64,000 nucleotides of DNA from Rhodobacterales bacterium (GCA_002748265.1 PDRY01000016.1:124001-188000), one strand, 5' to 3'. Positions 33,234-43,702 are shown, numbered from the stretch's first letter. Notes: generated by a model not told the origin, from the letters alone. Program-made: numbers and translations.

Positions 33234-33300
33234 CTCGATCCGGTTTTCATACCATTCAGGCTTATAGCCTAAGCGATCTGCGCCAACTCTGCCAACCCCG

Positions 33301-33777
33301 TTACCACCCAGCGGCGGGGCGGTTGATCATCGCAGTCCCCAGGACCATATCGCTGAGCCCTTGGCCGCGCTCGCTGGTCGCCATCATCACCACCGACGCG
33401 ATCTGCACGATGGTCACCGCGAACGAGAGCATGTAGCCCACGGTGTGGAAGAACGCGGTCGAGGTGCTCAGGCGCCCGCCATCGTCTTCGCGCAGTTGGA
33501 TGGACATCATGCGCATCCCCCAGGTGGCGGAGCCGGAGCTGAGCGTGATCCAGCGGTAGAAGAAACCAATCATCCCCATGATCGCGGGCAGCAGGAAGAT
33601 GCCAAAGATCGTCAGCGCAAGCGGCACGATGGTGATGACGAACACAAGCGTGGCCAGGATCAGCACAAGCAGAACATCCAGCCCCCAGGCGATCAGGCGC
33701 TTGGTGCCGACGCCATCATAAAACTCCGGCTTCATCGCGGGATCGGGCAGGGCAGAAACGGGGTCGGCGGCGTACAT
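33301..33777 (-). CDS. RDD family membrane protein
   Basis: 158 residues with three hydrophobic regions. RDD hallmark: [26 protein letters not shown] near 26-50 (R...D within helix 1), then [22 protein letters not shown] near 75-95 and a third helix [23 protein letters not shown]. Family members are small multi-helix proteins of uncertain function, some linked to ion or osmotic stress. It stands alone between bpt and a DUF2852 gene on the same strand. Confidence 0.88.
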   Translation of the reverse strand: MYAADPVSALPDPAMKPEFYDGVGTKRLIAWGLDVLLVLILATLVFVITIVPLALTIFGIFLLPAIMGMIGFFYRWITLSSGSATWGMRMMSIQLREDDGGRLSTSTAFFHTVGYMLSFAVTIVQIASVVMMATSERGQGLSDMVLGTAMINRPAAGW

Positions 33778-33810
33778 CTTTCAATCCTTTCGAGCAATAC
33801 CGGTGATGTG

Positions 33811-33845
33811 GCAAGGAAGGCCCGGCCCTTCAAGAGGGCCGGGCC
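33811..33845 (-). terminator. Terminator-like hairpin after the DUF2852 gene
   Basis: Perfect 11-bp stem GGCCCGGCCCT/AGGGCCGGGCC with a five-base loop; on the minus strand it is followed by TTCCTTG, a weak T-tract. Lies between the DUF2852 stop and the RDD start. Confidence 0.65.
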
Positions 33846-33854
33846 ACTGGTCGA

Positions 33855-34325
33855 TCAGGCGTCGGCCTTGGGCGCGTCGTCTTCGTCCATGTCGCGGGTG
33901 CTGCGATTGTCCATGAACTCGTCGAACTCGGCTTTGTCCTTGGCTTCGCGCAGGCGCTCCAGGAACTCTTCAAAGGCGCGTTGCTCGTCTTCCAGGCGGC
34001 GCAGCGTTTCGGCTTTGTAGGCGTCGAAGGCGGCGTTGCCGGAGGGGCGAATGGCGGCCATGGCCCGGTGGCGGGCTTCGTGGCGGGCGTGGCGACGGGC
34101 GCCGCAACGGCCGGATTGGGTGCCATCATGGCGGTGGTGTTTGCTGAACATGCGTTTGCTCCAGATCATGTAGATGAGAAGGGCCAGCCCAACGGGCCAG
34201 ATAAAGATGAAACCCAGCACCATGGCGGCGATCCAGGCACCTTTGCCTTTGTCGTCCAGCCAGTTCTCGGCCCGGGCGAAGGGGCCGGGGCGCATCGGGA
34301 TGGGGTCGGTCGAAACGGCGGTCAT
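33855..34325 (-). CDS. DUF2852 domain-containing protein
   Basis: 156 residues. One or two hydrophobic helices near 30-55 (AWIAAMVLGFIFIWPVGLALLIYMIW) are followed by a histidine/arginine-rich stretch (KHHRHDG...RRHARHEARHR) and a charged C-terminal coiled coil (AETLRRLEDEQRAFEEFLERLREAKDKAEFDEFM). This layout is the DUF2852 family of alphaproteobacteria, function unknown. It is followed by a strong hairpin. Confidence 0.87.
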   Translation of the reverse strand: MTAVSTDPIPMRPGPFARAENWLDDKGKGAWIAAMVLGFIFIWPVGLALLIYMIWSKRMFSKHHRHDGTQSGRCGARRHARHEARHRAMAAIRPSGNAAFDAYKAETLRRLEDEQRAFEEFLERLREAKDKAEFDEFMDNRSTRDMDEDDAPKADA

Positions 34326-34510
34326 ATCAGTCAGCTCCTGTCTTGGTGGGCGCGTTGAGCGCGGTGGGGTGAATGTTTATTTGCTTCACATCACCGATAT
34401 GGGAGGGGGTATCGGGGCTCGCAAGGGGGTGAAGTAAAATAGTTTAACATTATCTCCGCTTGCCGCCGAAGGACGGGCATGTGATCTCTGTTTTCAAAGG
34501 AGAAAGCGCT

Positions 34511-34981
34511 ATGAGCAAATCTTTGAAACGCGTCACGAAGGCGCTGCAGGACGCCGGATTCGACATCACTCCGGTAGAGATGGCCGACGGCACCCGCACG
34601 GCGGCAGATGCAGCAAAAGCGGTCGGCTGCGAGCTGGACCAGATCGCGAAATCCATCATCTTTCAGGGGCATGAGACCGGAGAGGTCATCTTGTTCCTGA
34701 CGGCGGGCGGCAATCAGGTCGATCCCGGCAAGGCCGCTGCTTTGGCCGGAGAGCCCCTGGACCGTGCAGATGCCGCGGCCGTGCGGGCCCAGACCGGTTT
34801 TGCCATCGGGGGCGTGTCGCCGGTGGGTCATCTGAATCCGATCCGGGCCTTTATCGACCCGCGCCTTGCGGAGTTCGAGGTGCTCTGGGCCGCTGCGGGC
34901 ACGCCGCGCCATGTCTTTCCGATCTCGGCCAAGGCCCTCGAAGATCTGACCGGCGCGCAAGAGGCGGATTTTACGCGCTGA
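34511..34981 (+). CDS. YbaK/ProX-type aminoacyl-tRNA deacylase
   Basis: 156 residues of the INS/YbaK domain, which hydrolyses mischarged tRNA such as Cys- or Ala-tRNA(Pro). Conserved parts: RTAADAAKAVGCELDQIAKSIIF near 33-56, the lysine in AKS, and FAIGGVSPVGHLNPIRAFIDPRLAEFEVLWAAAGTPRHVFPIS near 98-140. AAAGGAG precedes the ATG at good spacing, favouring it over an earlier in-frame codon. A free-standing trans-editing factor. Confidence 0.92.
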   Translation: MSKSLKRVTKALQDAGFDITPVEMADGTRTAADAAKAVGCELDQIAKSIIFQGHETGEVILFLTAGGNQVDPGKAAALAGEPLDRADAAAVRAQTGFAIGGVSPVGHLNPIRAFIDPRLAEFEVLWAAAGTPRHVFPISAKALEDLTGAQEADFTR

Positions 34982-35022
34982 TCCCTTTGCGGGCGGGATC
35001 GTAAAGCGCTAGCGTGCCGCTC

Positions 35023-35625
35023 ATGTCCGACACCATGCCCTTGCCCGCCCGCATCGCTCAGACGCTTGCCGAAGAGATCATTCGCGGGGATCACGATCCC
35101 GGCGCGCGCCTCGGGCAGGACCAACTCGCCCAGCGTTTTGCCTGCAGCCATGTCCCCGTGCGCGAGGCCTTGGCCCAGCTCGTGGCGATGGAACTCGCCA
35201 CTACCGCGCCCCGGCGCGGGGTGCGCGTGGCTGAAGTGACCCCCGAAGACCACCGCGATATCCTCGATATGCGCCTTGCGCTTGAGCCGCTCGCGGTCTC
35301 TTTGGCGGCGGCGCGGGTGACGCCGCAGCAGTTGGAGCGGATCGAGGCGCTGCGGCAGGACTGCGACGCCGCGCAAGAGGCGATCGGCTGGGAGCGTGCC
35401 AACCGCGCCTTCCATATGGCGATCCTTACACCCAGCAACCGGCCCCGGTTGCTGCAAACGGTCGAGGGGCTGCAAAGGCTTTCCGCGCGCCATTTCCACA
35501 GCAAATGGCGAGAGAGCTGGGTGCGCAAATCCGATGCGGAACACCATGCCATTGTGCAGGCCATGTCCCATGGTGACGGTGCTTCGGCGTCCGCCATCTT
35601 GCGCCGTCATCTCGCGCGGGGGTGA
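35023..35625 (+). CDS. bioR: GntR/FadR family regulator, probably biotin repressor BioR
   Basis: 200 residues. N-terminal GntR winged helix RIAQTLAEEIIRGDHDPGARLGQDQLAQRFACSHVPVREALAQLVAMELATTAPRRGVRVAEV near 8-70, then an FCD-type all-helical effector domain. It lies directly upstream of bioY-bioB, and the 88-base interval contains TTATCTATAA, the known BioR-box sequence of alphaproteobacteria. On this basis it is called BioR. ATG at 35023 is chosen; a GTG nine bases earlier is possible. Confidence 0.85.
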   Translation: MSDTMPLPARIAQTLAEEIIRGDHDPGARLGQDQLAQRFACSHVPVREALAQLVAMELATTAPRRGVRVAEVTPEDHRDILDMRLALEPLAVSLAAARVTPQQLERIEALRQDCDAAQEAIGWERANRAFHMAILTPSNRPRLLQTVEGLQRLSARHFHSKWRESWVRKSDAEHHAIVQAMSHGDGASASAILRRHLARG

Positions 35626-35690
35626 GGCGCGCTCTTGCGTTTGGATATTTTATCAACAAAAGTGGCGTGGGTGATGCGAGTCACCAATAA

Positions 35691-35700
35691 TTATCTATAA
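35691..35700. promoter_or_regulatory. BioR box TTATCTATAA
   Basis: Exact match to the described alphaproteobacterial BioR operator, with TTAT/ATAA half-sites. It ends 13 bases before the bioY ATG, immediately before the ribosome-binding site, and overlaps a TATAAAAT stretch that may be part of the -10 region. Binding would repress bioYB when biotin is sufficient. Confidence 0.8.
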
Positions 35701-35713
35701 AATGGAGAACGCC

Positions 35714-36265
35714 ATGACCGTCACGACTCTCAAGCCCACCATGCTTCGCCATGGCGCGGCGATGATCGGCGCTGTGCTGTTGCTGACCTTGTCCGCCAAG
35801 ATCAGTGTTCCTTTCATCCCGGTTCCGATGACGCTTCAGGTGGCTGCCGTGCTCGCGCTTGCCGGCGTGTTCGGACTGCGGCTGGCGGCGCAGGGCTATG
35901 GGGCCTATCTGGCCGCCGGGGCTGTGGGCCTGCCGGTCTTTGCGGGCACGCCCGCCAAAGGGCTGGGCCTGGCCTATATGGCGGGGCCGACGGGCGGCTA
36001 CCTCCTGGGCTTTCTGGCCGCGATCCTTCTGATCGGCGTGGCGCGGGATCGCTTTGGCACGAAGGGCGCGGTCGCGGCGATGCCGGTCGGCTTGGCGGTG
36101 ATCTATGCGCTTGGCATTGCGTGGCTTGCGCGGTTTGTCCCTGCGGGCAAGCTGCTTGAACTGGGCGTGCTGCCGTTCCTGTTTGGCGATCTGTGCAAGC
36201 TCGCGCTTGCTGCGCTGATCACGCTCGGGGCCGCGGCGCTGCGCGACGGGGGCCGCGATGTTTGA
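35714..36265 (+). CDS. bioY: Biotin transporter BioY
   Basis: 183-residue biotin-binding membrane protein (S-component type), about six helices. Characteristic motifs: [36 protein letters not shown] near 22-55 and [43 protein letters not shown] near 60-105. GGAG six bases before this ATG decides against the ATG at 35702. Stop overlaps bioB by eight bases. No bioM/bioN energising genes are visible here. Confidence 0.95.
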   Translation: MTVTTLKPTMLRHGAAMIGAVLLLTLSAKISVPFIPVPMTLQVAAVLALAGVFGLRLAAQGYGAYLAAGAVGLPVFAGTPAKGLGLAYMAGPTGGYLLGFLAAILLIGVARDRFGTKGAVAAMPVGLAVIYALGIAWLARFVPAGKLLELGVLPFLFGDLCKLALAALITLGAAALRDGGRDV

Positions 36266-37208
36266 CGACAGCATGACCGCCACGGCGGACCGGGCGGAGG
36301 CGCTGCTGCGCGCCCCGCTTCTGGAGCTGCTGCACGAGGCTGCTGCCGTCCACCGGGCCCATCACGATGTCACCGACATCCAGAAGGCCAGCCTGCTGAG
36401 CATCAAGACCGGCAGTTGCCCGGAGGATTGCGCCTATTGCCCGCAATCGGCGCATCACAAGGAAGTCGGTCTTCAGAAAGAGCACTTCATGGAGCCGGAC
36501 TCCGTCGTCGCCCTCGCGCAAAGGGCGCGTGATGCCGGGGCTGAACGGTTCTGCATGGGCGCCGCGTGGCGCCGTGTGCGGGACGGGGCGGAGTTCGACG
36601 CCGTGCTGGACATGGTGCGCGGCGTGCGCGCACTGGGCATGGAGGCCTGCGTGACGCTGGGGATGCTGGAGCCTCACCACGCCCGCGCCCTGGCTGAGGC
36701 GGGGCTGACCGCCTACAATCACAACCTCGATACCGGGCCCGAATTCTACAGCGAGATCATCGGCACCCGCACCTATCGTGACCGGCTTGAGACGCTGGAC
36801 CATGTGCGCGCGGCGGGGATCTCTGTGTGCTGCGGGGGGATCATCGGCATGGGGGAGAGCTTGCGCGACCGCGCAGAGATGCTTGCCGTGCTCGCCGGGT
36901 TCGATCCCCAGCCCGAAAGCGTTCCGATCAATGCTCTGATCCCGGTTCCGGGCACGCCCTTGGGTCATCTCCGGCGCACTCCGGCGGTGGAAATCATCCG
37001 CATGGTGGCCGCCGCGCGCGTGCTGATGCCCCAAACGCGGGTGCGGCTCTCCGCGGGGCGCGACGGGTTTTCGGTGAGCGATCAGATCCTGTGCTTCATG
37101 GCCGGGGCGAATTCGATCTTCTACGGCGATACGCTGCTGACCGCGCCGAATGCGAGCCTGTCCCTGGATGGTGAGCTGTTCGACACGCTCGCCGCCATCG
37201 AAGGCTGA
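36258..37208 (+). CDS. bioB: Biotin synthase
   Basis: Radical-SAM enzyme inserting sulfur into dethiobiotin. 316 residues. The [4Fe-4S] cysteines are C54, C58 and C61 in [12 protein letters not shown]; downstream cysteines in [17 protein letters not shown] and [12 protein letters not shown] are ligands of the [2Fe-2S] cluster region, and [10 protein letters not shown] near 260 contains the cluster arginine. Starts within the end of bioY. The other biotin genes (bioF, bioD, bioA) are not in this window. Confidence 0.97.
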   Translation: MFDDSMTATADRAEALLRAPLLELLHEAAAVHRAHHDVTDIQKASLLSIKTGSCPEDCAYCPQSAHHKEVGLQKEHFMEPDSVVALAQRARDAGAERFCMGAAWRRVRDGAEFDAVLDMVRGVRALGMEACVTLGMLEPHHARALAEAGLTAYNHNLDTGPEFYSEIIGTRTYRDRLETLDHVRAAGISVCCGGIIGMGESLRDRAEMLAVLAGFDPQPESVPINALIPVPGTPLGHLRRTPAVEIIRMVAAARVLMPQTRVRLSAGRDGFSVSDQILCFMAGANSIFYGDTLLTAPNASLSLDGELFDTLAAIEG

Positions 37209-37210
37209 AC

Positions 37211-37240
37211 GAAAAAGGCCGCCCTTTGCAGGGCGGCCTT
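37211..37240. terminator. Bidirectional terminator between bioB and gatB
   Basis: Perfect 11-bp stem AAGGCCGCCCT/AGGGCGGCCTT with a four-base loop. On the minus strand it is followed by TTTTTC, ending gatB; on the plus strand it also closes the bioYB message. Confidence 0.82.
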
Positions 37241-37261
37241 CACAGCTTCTGCGGTGCCGGA

Positions 37262-38773
37262 TTAGAGGCCCAGCTTGGCCGCGACGATTTCGTTGACCGC
37301 TTTCGGATTGGCCTTGCCGCCGGTGGCCTTCATCACCTGACCCACGAACCAGCCCGCCAGTTTCGGGTTGGCCTTGGCCTTTTCGACCTGCGCGGGGTTG
37401 GCGGCGATGACCTCATCCACGGCGGTCTCGATGGCGCCGGTATCGGTGACCTGCTTCATGCCGCGCTCTTCGACGATGGCTTCGGGATCGCCCCCTTCGG
37501 TGTAGACGATCTCGAAGAGATCCTTGGCGATCTTGCCGCTGATCGCGTCCGAAGAGATCAGCCCGACGATCTTGCCCAGCTGCTCGGGCGATACCGGGCT
37601 GTCCTTGATCGTCTTCTCGTCTTTCTTCAGTCGGCCGAACAGCTCGTTGATGACCCAGTTGGCGGCGAGCTTGCCGTCGCGGCCCTCGGCTACACCTTCA
37701 AAGAAGGCGGCGTTCTCGGCTTCGGCGGTCAGCACGCTTGCGTCGTAATCCGACAGTCCGAAATCGGCGATGAACCGGGCTTTCTTCGCGTCGGGCAGCT
37801 CGGGCAGGGAGGCCGCGATGTCATCGACCCAAGCCTGCTCGATCTCCAGCGGAAGGAGGTCGGGGCAGGGGAAGTAGCGATAGTCATGCGCCTCTTCCTT
37901 GGAACGCTGCGTGCGGGTTTCGTTCTTGTCGGGGTCATAGCCGCGCGTTTCCTGGTCGATGGTGCCGCCATCCTCCAGAATGGCGATCTGGCGGCGGGCC
38001 TCCACATCAATCGCGGCCTGGATGAAGCGCATCGAGTTCATGTTCTTGATCTCGCAGCGGGTGCCCAGATGGCCGAAATCCCCGGTTTCGCGGTAGCGCT
38101 CATAGGCGCCCGGCTGGCAAACGGACACGTTCACGTCGGCGCGCAGGTTGCCGTTTTGCATGTTCCCGTCGCAGGTGCCCAAGTACCGCAGGATCTGGCG
38201 CAGCTTGCCGATGTAGGCGGCGGCCTCTTCGGGGCCGCGGATGTCCGGGCGCGAGACGATCTCCATCAGGGCGACGCCGGTGCGGTTAAGATCGACAAAG
38301 GACATGGTCGGATCCATGTCGTGGATCGACTTGCCCGCGTCCTGTTCCAAGTGGATCCGTTCGACCCGCACCAGACGTGCGGTGCCGTCGCCCATTTCAA
38401 CCAGCACTTCGCCTTCACCCACGATGGGGTGATAGAGCTGGCTGATCTGGTAGCCCTGCGGCAGGTCGGGGTAGAAATAGTTCTTCCGGTCGAAAGCCGA
38501 CACAAGGTTGATGTCCGCCTTGATGCCCAGCCCGGTGCGCACGGCCTGTTCGACGCAGAATTCGTTAATGACCGGGAGCATCCCCGGCATCCCCGCATCC
38601 ACGAAGGCCACGTTGCTGTTGGGCTCTGCCCCGAAAGACGTCGAGGCGCCGGAAAACAGCTTCGCCTTGGAGGAGACCTGCGCATGGATCTCCATGCCGA
38701 TCACAAGCTCCCAATCGCCTTTGGCTCCGGCGATCACCTTCGGCTTGGGCGCGTCATAGGTCAGGTCAAGCAT
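37262..38773 (-). CDS. gatB: Asp-tRNA(Asn)/Glu-tRNA(Gln) amidotransferase subunit B
   Basis: 503 residues, tRNA-binding and kinase subunit of GatCAB, which converts Glu-tRNA(Gln) to Gln-tRNA(Gln). [26 protein letters not shown] is the N-terminal signature, [19 protein letters not shown] lies near 105, and the C-terminal YqeY-like domain starts near 370 and ends [31 protein letters not shown]. The ATG at [12 protein letters not shown] is used; an upstream in-frame extension is not conserved-looking. gatA and gatC are not adjacent. Confidence 0.96.
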   Translation of the reverse strand: MLDLTYDAPKPKVIAGAKGDWELVIGMEIHAQVSSKAKLFSGASTSFGAEPNSNVAFVDAGMPGMLPVINEFCVEQAVRTGLGIKADINLVSAFDRKNYFYPDLPQGYQISQLYHPIVGEGEVLVEMGDGTARLVRVERIHLEQDAGKSIHDMDPTMSFVDLNRTGVALMEIVSRPDIRGPEEAAAYIGKLRQILRYLGTCDGNMQNGNLRADVNVSVCQPGAYERYRETGDFGHLGTRCEIKNMNSMRFIQAAIDVEARRQIAILEDGGTIDQETRGYDPDKNETRTQRSKEEAHDYRYFPCPDLLPLEIEQAWVDDIAASLPELPDAKKARFIADFGLSDYDASVLTAEAENAAFFEGVAEGRDGKLAANWVINELFGRLKKDEKTIKDSPVSPEQLGKIVGLISSDAISGKIAKDLFEIVYTEGGDPEAIVEERGMKQVTDTGAIETAVDEVIAANPAQVEKAKANPKLAGWFVGQVMKATGGKANPKAVNEIVAAKLGL

Positions 38774-38890
38774 GGGGCGGGTCCTCTTTGGCTTTGAGCG
38801 AGCGATACTTCGCGCAAGGGGCGGGATCAAGGGGCGGGCGACGATCCGGCGACTTGCAATATCGGGAAGGATCGGCATGGTGGCGGCGTC

Positions 38891-39679
38891 ATGGTTATCA
38901 GACGGATCATCCTGGGGGGGATGATGGCTCTGGGGCTGACGGGTGCCGCGCGCGCCGAACTGTCCGCTTCGCTATCAACCCTGTCCCCCGCGCCGCAAGT
39001 GCTGCCCCCCGTGTCTGCGGCGATCTTCGAAGGGCCGCGCCCGATCGCCCGTCGCCCCCTGGCCGCGCCCGAAGCCGTGCTGCGCCCACAGGCGCGGAGC
39101 CTGGTGATCCCCGATGCCCGCTGGGACCATCGTCCCAATGGCCGCGCCTGGACGATGGCGGGCCTGCGCGCCATGGGGCAACAGGGCGCGCCCATCACCG
39201 ATGTGGTGCCGCGTGACATCAACGATTGGTGCCCCGGCTATGTGGACGCTTCCACCGGAGAGCGCCGGGCCTTCTGGGTCGGTTTCCTGTCGGCGCTCGC
39301 CTTCCATGAGAGCACGTGGAACCCGCGCGCCGAGGGCGGCGGAGGCCAGTGGATCGGGCTGTTGCAGATCTACCCGCAATCCGCCCGCCATTTCGGGTGC
39401 CGGGCCACCACCGTCGAAGAGCTCAAGAGTGGCGCGGCGAATGTGTCTTGCGCGATCAAGATCCTGTCCCGGACCATCCCGCGCGACCGGGCCATTGCGG
39501 TGAAGGATGGTCGTTGGCGCGGCGTCGCAGCCGATTGGGGGCCGATGCGCAACGCCAATCGCACGGCGCAGATGCAACGCTGGACGCGTGCGCAGCCCTA
39601 TTGCAAGGCCGATACCGCGCCGCAGCGTGCTTTGCGCCCTCTGGCGCGGCCTGCCAGTGTGATCCTCGCGGCGGACTGA
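38891..39679 (+). CDS. Exported SLT-type lytic transglycosylase-like protein
   Basis: 262 residues. Signal peptide [22 protein letters not shown]. The SLT domain spans about 125-215: [36 protein letters not shown] with the catalytic glutamate in FHES, followed by [16 protein letters not shown]. Three cysteines could form a disulfide in the domain. Cleaves peptidoglycan glycan strands if active. Diverges from gatB. Start codon is assumed; a nearby downstream ATG would also give a signal peptide. Confidence 0.88.
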   Translation: MVIRRIILGGMMALGLTGAARAELSASLSTLSPAPQVLPPVSAAIFEGPRPIARRPLAAPEAVLRPQARSLVIPDARWDHRPNGRAWTMAGLRAMGQQGAPITDVVPRDINDWCPGYVDASTGERRAFWVGFLSALAFHESTWNPRAEGGGGQWIGLLQIYPQSARHFGCRATTVEELKSGAANVSCAIKILSRTIPRDRAIAVKDGRWRGVAADWGPMRNANRTAQMQRWTRAQPYCKADTAPQRALRPLARPASVILAAD

Positions 39680-39685
39680 GCGGCC

Positions 39686-40231
39686 TTAGAGGGAGGGGTG
39701 CAGCGGGCGTGCTGGGTTCCCGCCCACGGTTGCGCTTTCGGCCACGTCACGCGTCACCACTGCGCCCGCACCAATGATGGCATTGTCCCCGATCCTGACG
39801 CCGGGCAGAAGGATCGCGCCGCCGCCGATCCAGACATTGTCTCCGATGGTGATGGGGCGTCCCATCTCAAGCCCGTCAGCGCGGGCTTGCGGATCGCGCG
39901 GGTGATCGGCGGTCAGGATCTGCACATAGGGGCCAAGCTGCGTGCCCCCGCCGATACGGATGGGGCACACGTCCAGAAAGACGGCTCCGTAATTCACAAA
40001 GCACCGCGTGCCGAAATGGATGTTGGTGCCGTAATCCACGTGGAATGGCGGGCGGATCACCACGCCATTGGCGGTTCCCAACAGATCATCCAAAAGCGCG
40101 TCGCGCGGATCGCCCAGAATGGTGTCGTTATAGGCTTTCATGCGGCGCTGCGCGGCCTTGCGCCGGGAGACCAGATCCGGATCGCCCGCGTCGTAATGCG
40201 CCCCGGCGCTCATGGCCTCATAGGCCGTCAT
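39686..40231 (-). CDS. Sugar O-acetyltransferase (maltose/galactoside acetyltransferase type)
   Basis: 181 residues, left-handed beta-helix of hexapeptide repeats. N-terminal Maa-type segment with RRMKAYNDT, then [54 protein letters not shown] (near 62-110) holding the catalytic histidine in TADHP, and [35 protein letters not shown]. Acetyl-CoA is the donor; the acceptor sugar is unknown. The start overlaps the stop of the upstream acyltransferase gene by four bases. Confidence 0.92.
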   Translation of the reverse strand: MTAYEAMSAGAHYDAGDPDLVSRRKAAQRRMKAYNDTILGDPRDALLDDLLGTANGVVIRPPFHVDYGTNIHFGTRCFVNYGAVFLDVCPIRIGGGTQLGPYVQILTADHPRDPQARADGLEMGRPITIGDNVWIGGGAILLPGVRIGDNAIIGAGAVVTRDVAESATVGGNPARPLHPSL

Positions 40232-41097
40232 CTCAGCAAGACGGGACGCTTCGTCGCCTTCACAAGGCTCACCCCCGGCGCGTCCTTGTCTCCAAGCGCG
40301 AGCGTGGCGCGGCGCAGGATCTCGATCCCTTCATCGGAATTCGCAGGCAGCGATCCGGGGGAGATCGGTTCCCCAACGGTGATCGTGTAGGGTTGGCGAT
40401 CCTTGTTCAACGTCTCGTGGAACAGGGTGATGTCGCGCAAGGTGGGGTGGACCGCGTCGAACAGGTAAAACAGCGCCGAGTTGCGCGCCTGCAGGTGAAC
40501 AGGGATCACCGGCAGTTTGTATTTGCGCGCCAGCATCGCGGCCGAGGGCATCCATTCGCGCTCAAACAGGCGCAGCCCGCGGCGTTTGGCGAGGCGGCCC
40601 GAGGGGAAGATCACGCCCAGGCGGCCTTGCTCCACGGCCTCGCGGGTGAGGCGCATGGTTTCGCGGGTCTTGCCATGGCTGCGGCGGTCCTTGCGCCATT
40701 CGACCGGGATAATCATGTCATCCATCTGCGGCAGCACGCGCAGGATGTCGCCATTGGCATAGTAGTAGGGATTGGACCGGATCGGGCGGAGCGCGTGATC
40801 CAGAATGATCCCGTCTGCAATGCCCGTCGGATGGTTGGCAACGATCAACGCGGCCCCCTGGCGCGGGATATGCTCCAGCCCTGAAACGGTCACATCCTTG
40901 CACAGCATGTCTGCCATGTGCTGCATGATCTGCGGCGTGTCGAAATCGCGGATCTGCTCCCCGATCTCGACGGAGCGGTTGTAGGACAGGGCGCGGTTGA
41001 GCCCGAGCCGTGCAAGCTTCACGGGAAGATCAGCGCGAAACAGCCAGGGCGCGCGCTCTGCGATCAGCGGGTCGATGCGGTCCTTCATGTTGTCCAT
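40228..41097 (-). CDS. Lysophospholipid acyltransferase family protein
   Basis: 289 residues. PlsC-like fold: the acyltransferase motif [23 protein letters not shown] is near 82-105 (H and D separated by five rather than four residues, a variant of this subgroup), [15 protein letters not shown] near 165-180 and [13 protein letters not shown] near 205. No obvious transmembrane segment. ATG at [10 protein letters not shown] has GGAAGAGG upstream and is preferred over a GTG 24 bases earlier. Possibly acylates glycerolipids or ornithine lipids. Confidence 0.88.
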   Translation of the reverse strand: MDNMKDRIDPLIAERAPWLFRADLPVKLARLGLNRALSYNRSVEIGEQIRDFDTPQIMQHMADMLCKDVTVSGLEHIPRQGAALIVANHPTGIADGIILDHALRPIRSNPYYYANGDILRVLPQMDDMIIPVEWRKDRRSHGKTRETMRLTREAVEQGRLGVIFPSGRLAKRRGLRLFEREWMPSAAMLARKYKLPVIPVHLQARNSALFYLFDAVHPTLRDITLFHETLNKDRQPYTITVGEPISPGSLPANSDEGIEILRRATLALGDKDAPGVSLVKATKRPVLLR

Positions 41098-41149
41098 GAC
41101 GGCCTCTTCCTTCGGGTTCACCGCAGTTTAATGGCTCACCAGCGTTCTG

Positions 41150-43702
41150 TCATCGCTGAATTTCAGCCCCAAGGATCCGGGTCACCATTTCGCCGGTATC
41201 GCGGCTCAGGCCGGGCAGCGCGGCGATGCGCTCCAGCTGTGCGCGCATCATTTGCTGCCGGTCGGCGTCATAGCGCGCCCAGCTCTGGAACGCGGAACTG
41301 AGCCGCGCCGTAAACTGCGGGTTGAGCGGATCGGTGGCGATCAGCCGGTCGGCAAAGAGCCGATAGCCCGCACCGGAGCGGTGGTGGAACCCGGCCGCGT
41401 TGCCAGCAAGCGCACCGAACACCGCGCGCAGGCGGTTGGGGTTCTTTGCGTCAAAGGCCGTGTGCTGGGTGAGCCGCTCCGCCGTGGCGGCGGCCTGATC
41501 GGGGGCGGCATGGGCCACCTGAAGCGACAGCCAGCGATCCATCACGAGCGCATTGCCGCTCCAGCGGGTTTCAAACGCGGTCAGTTCGTCCTGGCCCTCC
41601 CCGATCCGCAGCAGGGCCGCCAGGGCGGCGAGGCTTTGGGTCATATTGTCGGCTTGGGCGAATTGCGCGCGGGCACGTTCGCCGCCATCGCGCAGGCTCA
41701 GCAGTGACAGCGCGGCATTGGCGAGCGCCCGGCGCCCGGCGTCTTCGGCCTGTGGGCTGTAGGGGCCGGGCACCTGGTGGGTGTCGAACAGGCGCGCCAG
41801 CTGCGGCTCTAGCGCGCCAGCCATGGCCGCGCGCAGCGCCTTGTGGGCGGCGTGGATTGCGTCGGGGTCCGGCGTGGTGCCCGCATCGAACAGGCTCTGC
41901 GCCAGATCGTCTTCTCCGGGCAGGGCCAGGCAGAGCGCCTTGAAGGCGGGATCCAGATCATCGTCCAGCAGGTTTCCAAGCCCGGTGAGATAGGCGTCAT
42001 CCACGGGCGCGCCTTGCGCGATCATCGCCATCAGGCCGGTTTTCGACAGGCTGCGCCCCGCTTCCCAGCGTGCGAACGGATCCGTGTCATGGGCAAAGAG
42101 CAGCGCGCGCCGGTCGGGCAGGGCGCTTTGGTCGATCAGCACGGGCGCGGAGAAGCCGCGGTTCACCGACACGGCCACATCGGCACCTTCGGGGATGTCG
42201 AACACTTCGCTTTGCTGGGGTTTGGTCAGCTCGATCAGGCGGGTGGGTGCGATCTCCTGACCATCGCCATCGAGCAACCCGACCGCCAGAGGGATCACCA
42301 TCGGGGCCTTGTCGGCTTGTCCGGGCGTAGGGGGCACGTCTTGCGACAGGTGCAGCGTCAGCTCGCCGTTCTCCTGAGCGGCGCGCAGGGTCACGCGCGG
42401 CGTGCCTGCCTGAGAGTACCACAGCTTGAACTGGGTGAGGTCGCGGCCGGTTGTGTCTTCGAAACAGGCGAGCCAGTCCTCAATCGTGCAGGCCTGCCCA
42501 TCGTGGCGCTTGAAATATAGATCCACGGCGCGGGCATAGTCGGCATCCCCGACCAGCCGCTTGAGCATTCCGATCACCTCGGCGCCTTTCTCGTAGACGG
42601 TCGCGGTGTAGAAATTGTTGATCTCGACAAAGCTTTCGGGCCGCACAGGATGCGCCAGCGGGCCAGCATCCTCGCGGAACTGCACGGCCCGCAGCATCAG
42701 CGTGTCGTCGATCCGCTTCACCGGGGCGGAGCGCATATCGGAGGTGAACTGCTGATCGCGAAACACGGTCAGCCCTTCCTTGAGGCAGAGCTGGAACCAG
42801 TCGCGGCAGGTGATGCGGTTGCCGGTCCAGTTGTGGAAATACTCATGGGCGATCACGCTTTCGATCCGCTCATAGGCGTCGTCGGTCGTGGTCTCGGGCG
42901 AGGCGAGCACAAGCGCTGCGTTGAAGATGTTGAGCCCCTTGTTCTCCATCGCGCCGCCGTTGAAATCGTCGATGGCGACGATGTTGAACAGGTCGAGATC
43001 ATAGGCCCGGCCATAGGTGCGTTCATCCCAGGCCATCGAGGCCTTGAGGCTCTCCATTGCCCAGGCGGTCTTGTCCTGATCGCCGTCGCGCACCCAGATG
43101 TTCAAGGTGACGTCCCGGCCCTCCGATGTCGTGAAGTGATCCTCTCGCGCATGCAGATCGCCCGCGACGAGCGCAAAGAGATAGGCGGGCTTGGGCCAGG
43201 GGTCGTGCCATTCGGCCCAGCCGTTGCCGCTGGCCGTCATCTCTCCGTTCGAGAGCAGCACCGGGGCATCGCCTTCGATTCGCACGGTGAAGGGGGCCAT
43301 CACGTCGGGGCGGTCCGGGTAGTAGGTGATCCGGCGGAACCCCTCGGCCTCGCATTGCGTGCAATAGAGCCCCTTGGACATGTAGAGCCCTTCGAGCGCG
43401 GTATTGGCCTGGGGATTGATCTCGACCTCGGACTCCCAGGTGAAGGGCGCATCGGGCACGGCCACGCGCAGCCCGTCATCGGTCAATTCGGGCGTCACGG
43501 CTGTGCCGTCGATTGCGGCGGAAATCAGCGTCAGGTCATGCCCATGCAGGTGGAGGCTGCCATCCGAATCGGGCTTTGGCACAAAGCGGATGCGGGCGCG
43601 CACCCTCGTCGCCGCCGGGTCGAGCACGAAGGTCAGATCGACCGCCTCGACGGCAAAGGGAAAGGGCGTATAATCCGCAAGATAAATCGTCTGGTCGGTC
43701 AT
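41150..43702 (-). CDS. pepN: Aminopeptidase N
   Basis: 850-residue M1 zinc aminopeptidase. GGAMENKGLNIF (substrate N-terminus recognition) is near residue 250, the zinc site HEYFHNWTGNR near 286 with the distal glutamate in CLKEGLTVF about 20 residues on. The domain order (beta, thermolysin-like, small beta, helical C-terminal superhelix) matches E. coli PepN in size. The start MTDQTIYLADY follows GGAGGCGTCCC; a longer in-frame extension is discarded. Probably cytosolic, since no signal peptide is seen. Confidence 0.97.
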   Translation of the reverse strand: MTDQTIYLADYTPFPFAVEAVDLTFVLDPAATRVRARIRFVPKPDSDGSLHLHGHDLTLISAAIDGTAVTPELTDDGLRVAVPDAPFTWESEVEINPQANTALEGLYMSKGLYCTQCEAEGFRRITYYPDRPDVMAPFTVRIEGDAPVLLSNGEMTASGNGWAEWHDPWPKPAYLFALVAGDLHAREDHFTTSEGRDVTLNIWVRDGDQDKTAWAMESLKASMAWDERTYGRAYDLDLFNIVAIDDFNGGAMENKGLNIFNAALVLASPETTTDDAYERIESVIAHEYFHNWTGNRITCRDWFQLCLKEGLTVFRDQQFTSDMRSAPVKRIDDTLMLRAVQFREDAGPLAHPVRPESFVEINNFYTATVYEKGAEVIGMLKRLVGDADYARAVDLYFKRHDGQACTIEDWLACFEDTTGRDLTQFKLWYSQAGTPRVTLRAAQENGELTLHLSQDVPPTPGQADKAPMVIPLAVGLLDGDGQEIAPTRLIELTKPQQSEVFDIPEGADVAVSVNRGFSAPVLIDQSALPDRRALLFAHDTDPFARWEAGRSLSKTGLMAMIAQGAPVDDAYLTGLGNLLDDDLDPAFKALCLALPGEDDLAQSLFDAGTTPDPDAIHAAHKALRAAMAGALEPQLARLFDTHQVPGPYSPQAEDAGRRALANAALSLLSLRDGGERARAQFAQADNMTQSLAALAALLRIGEGQDELTAFETRWSGNALVMDRWLSLQVAHAAPDQAAATAERLTQHTAFDAKNPNRLRAVFGALAGNAAGFHHRSGAGYRLFADRLIATDPLNPQFTARLSSAFQSWARYDADRQQMMRAQLERIAALPGLSRDTGEMVTRILGAEIQR

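Noticed and set aside
35640-35665. A/T-rich stretch (GGATATTTTATCAACAAAAG) after bioR resembling the dispersed repeat core
   Set aside because: Only partial similarity, no matching flanks (GAGG, AAGAAG), so it is not counted as a copy.
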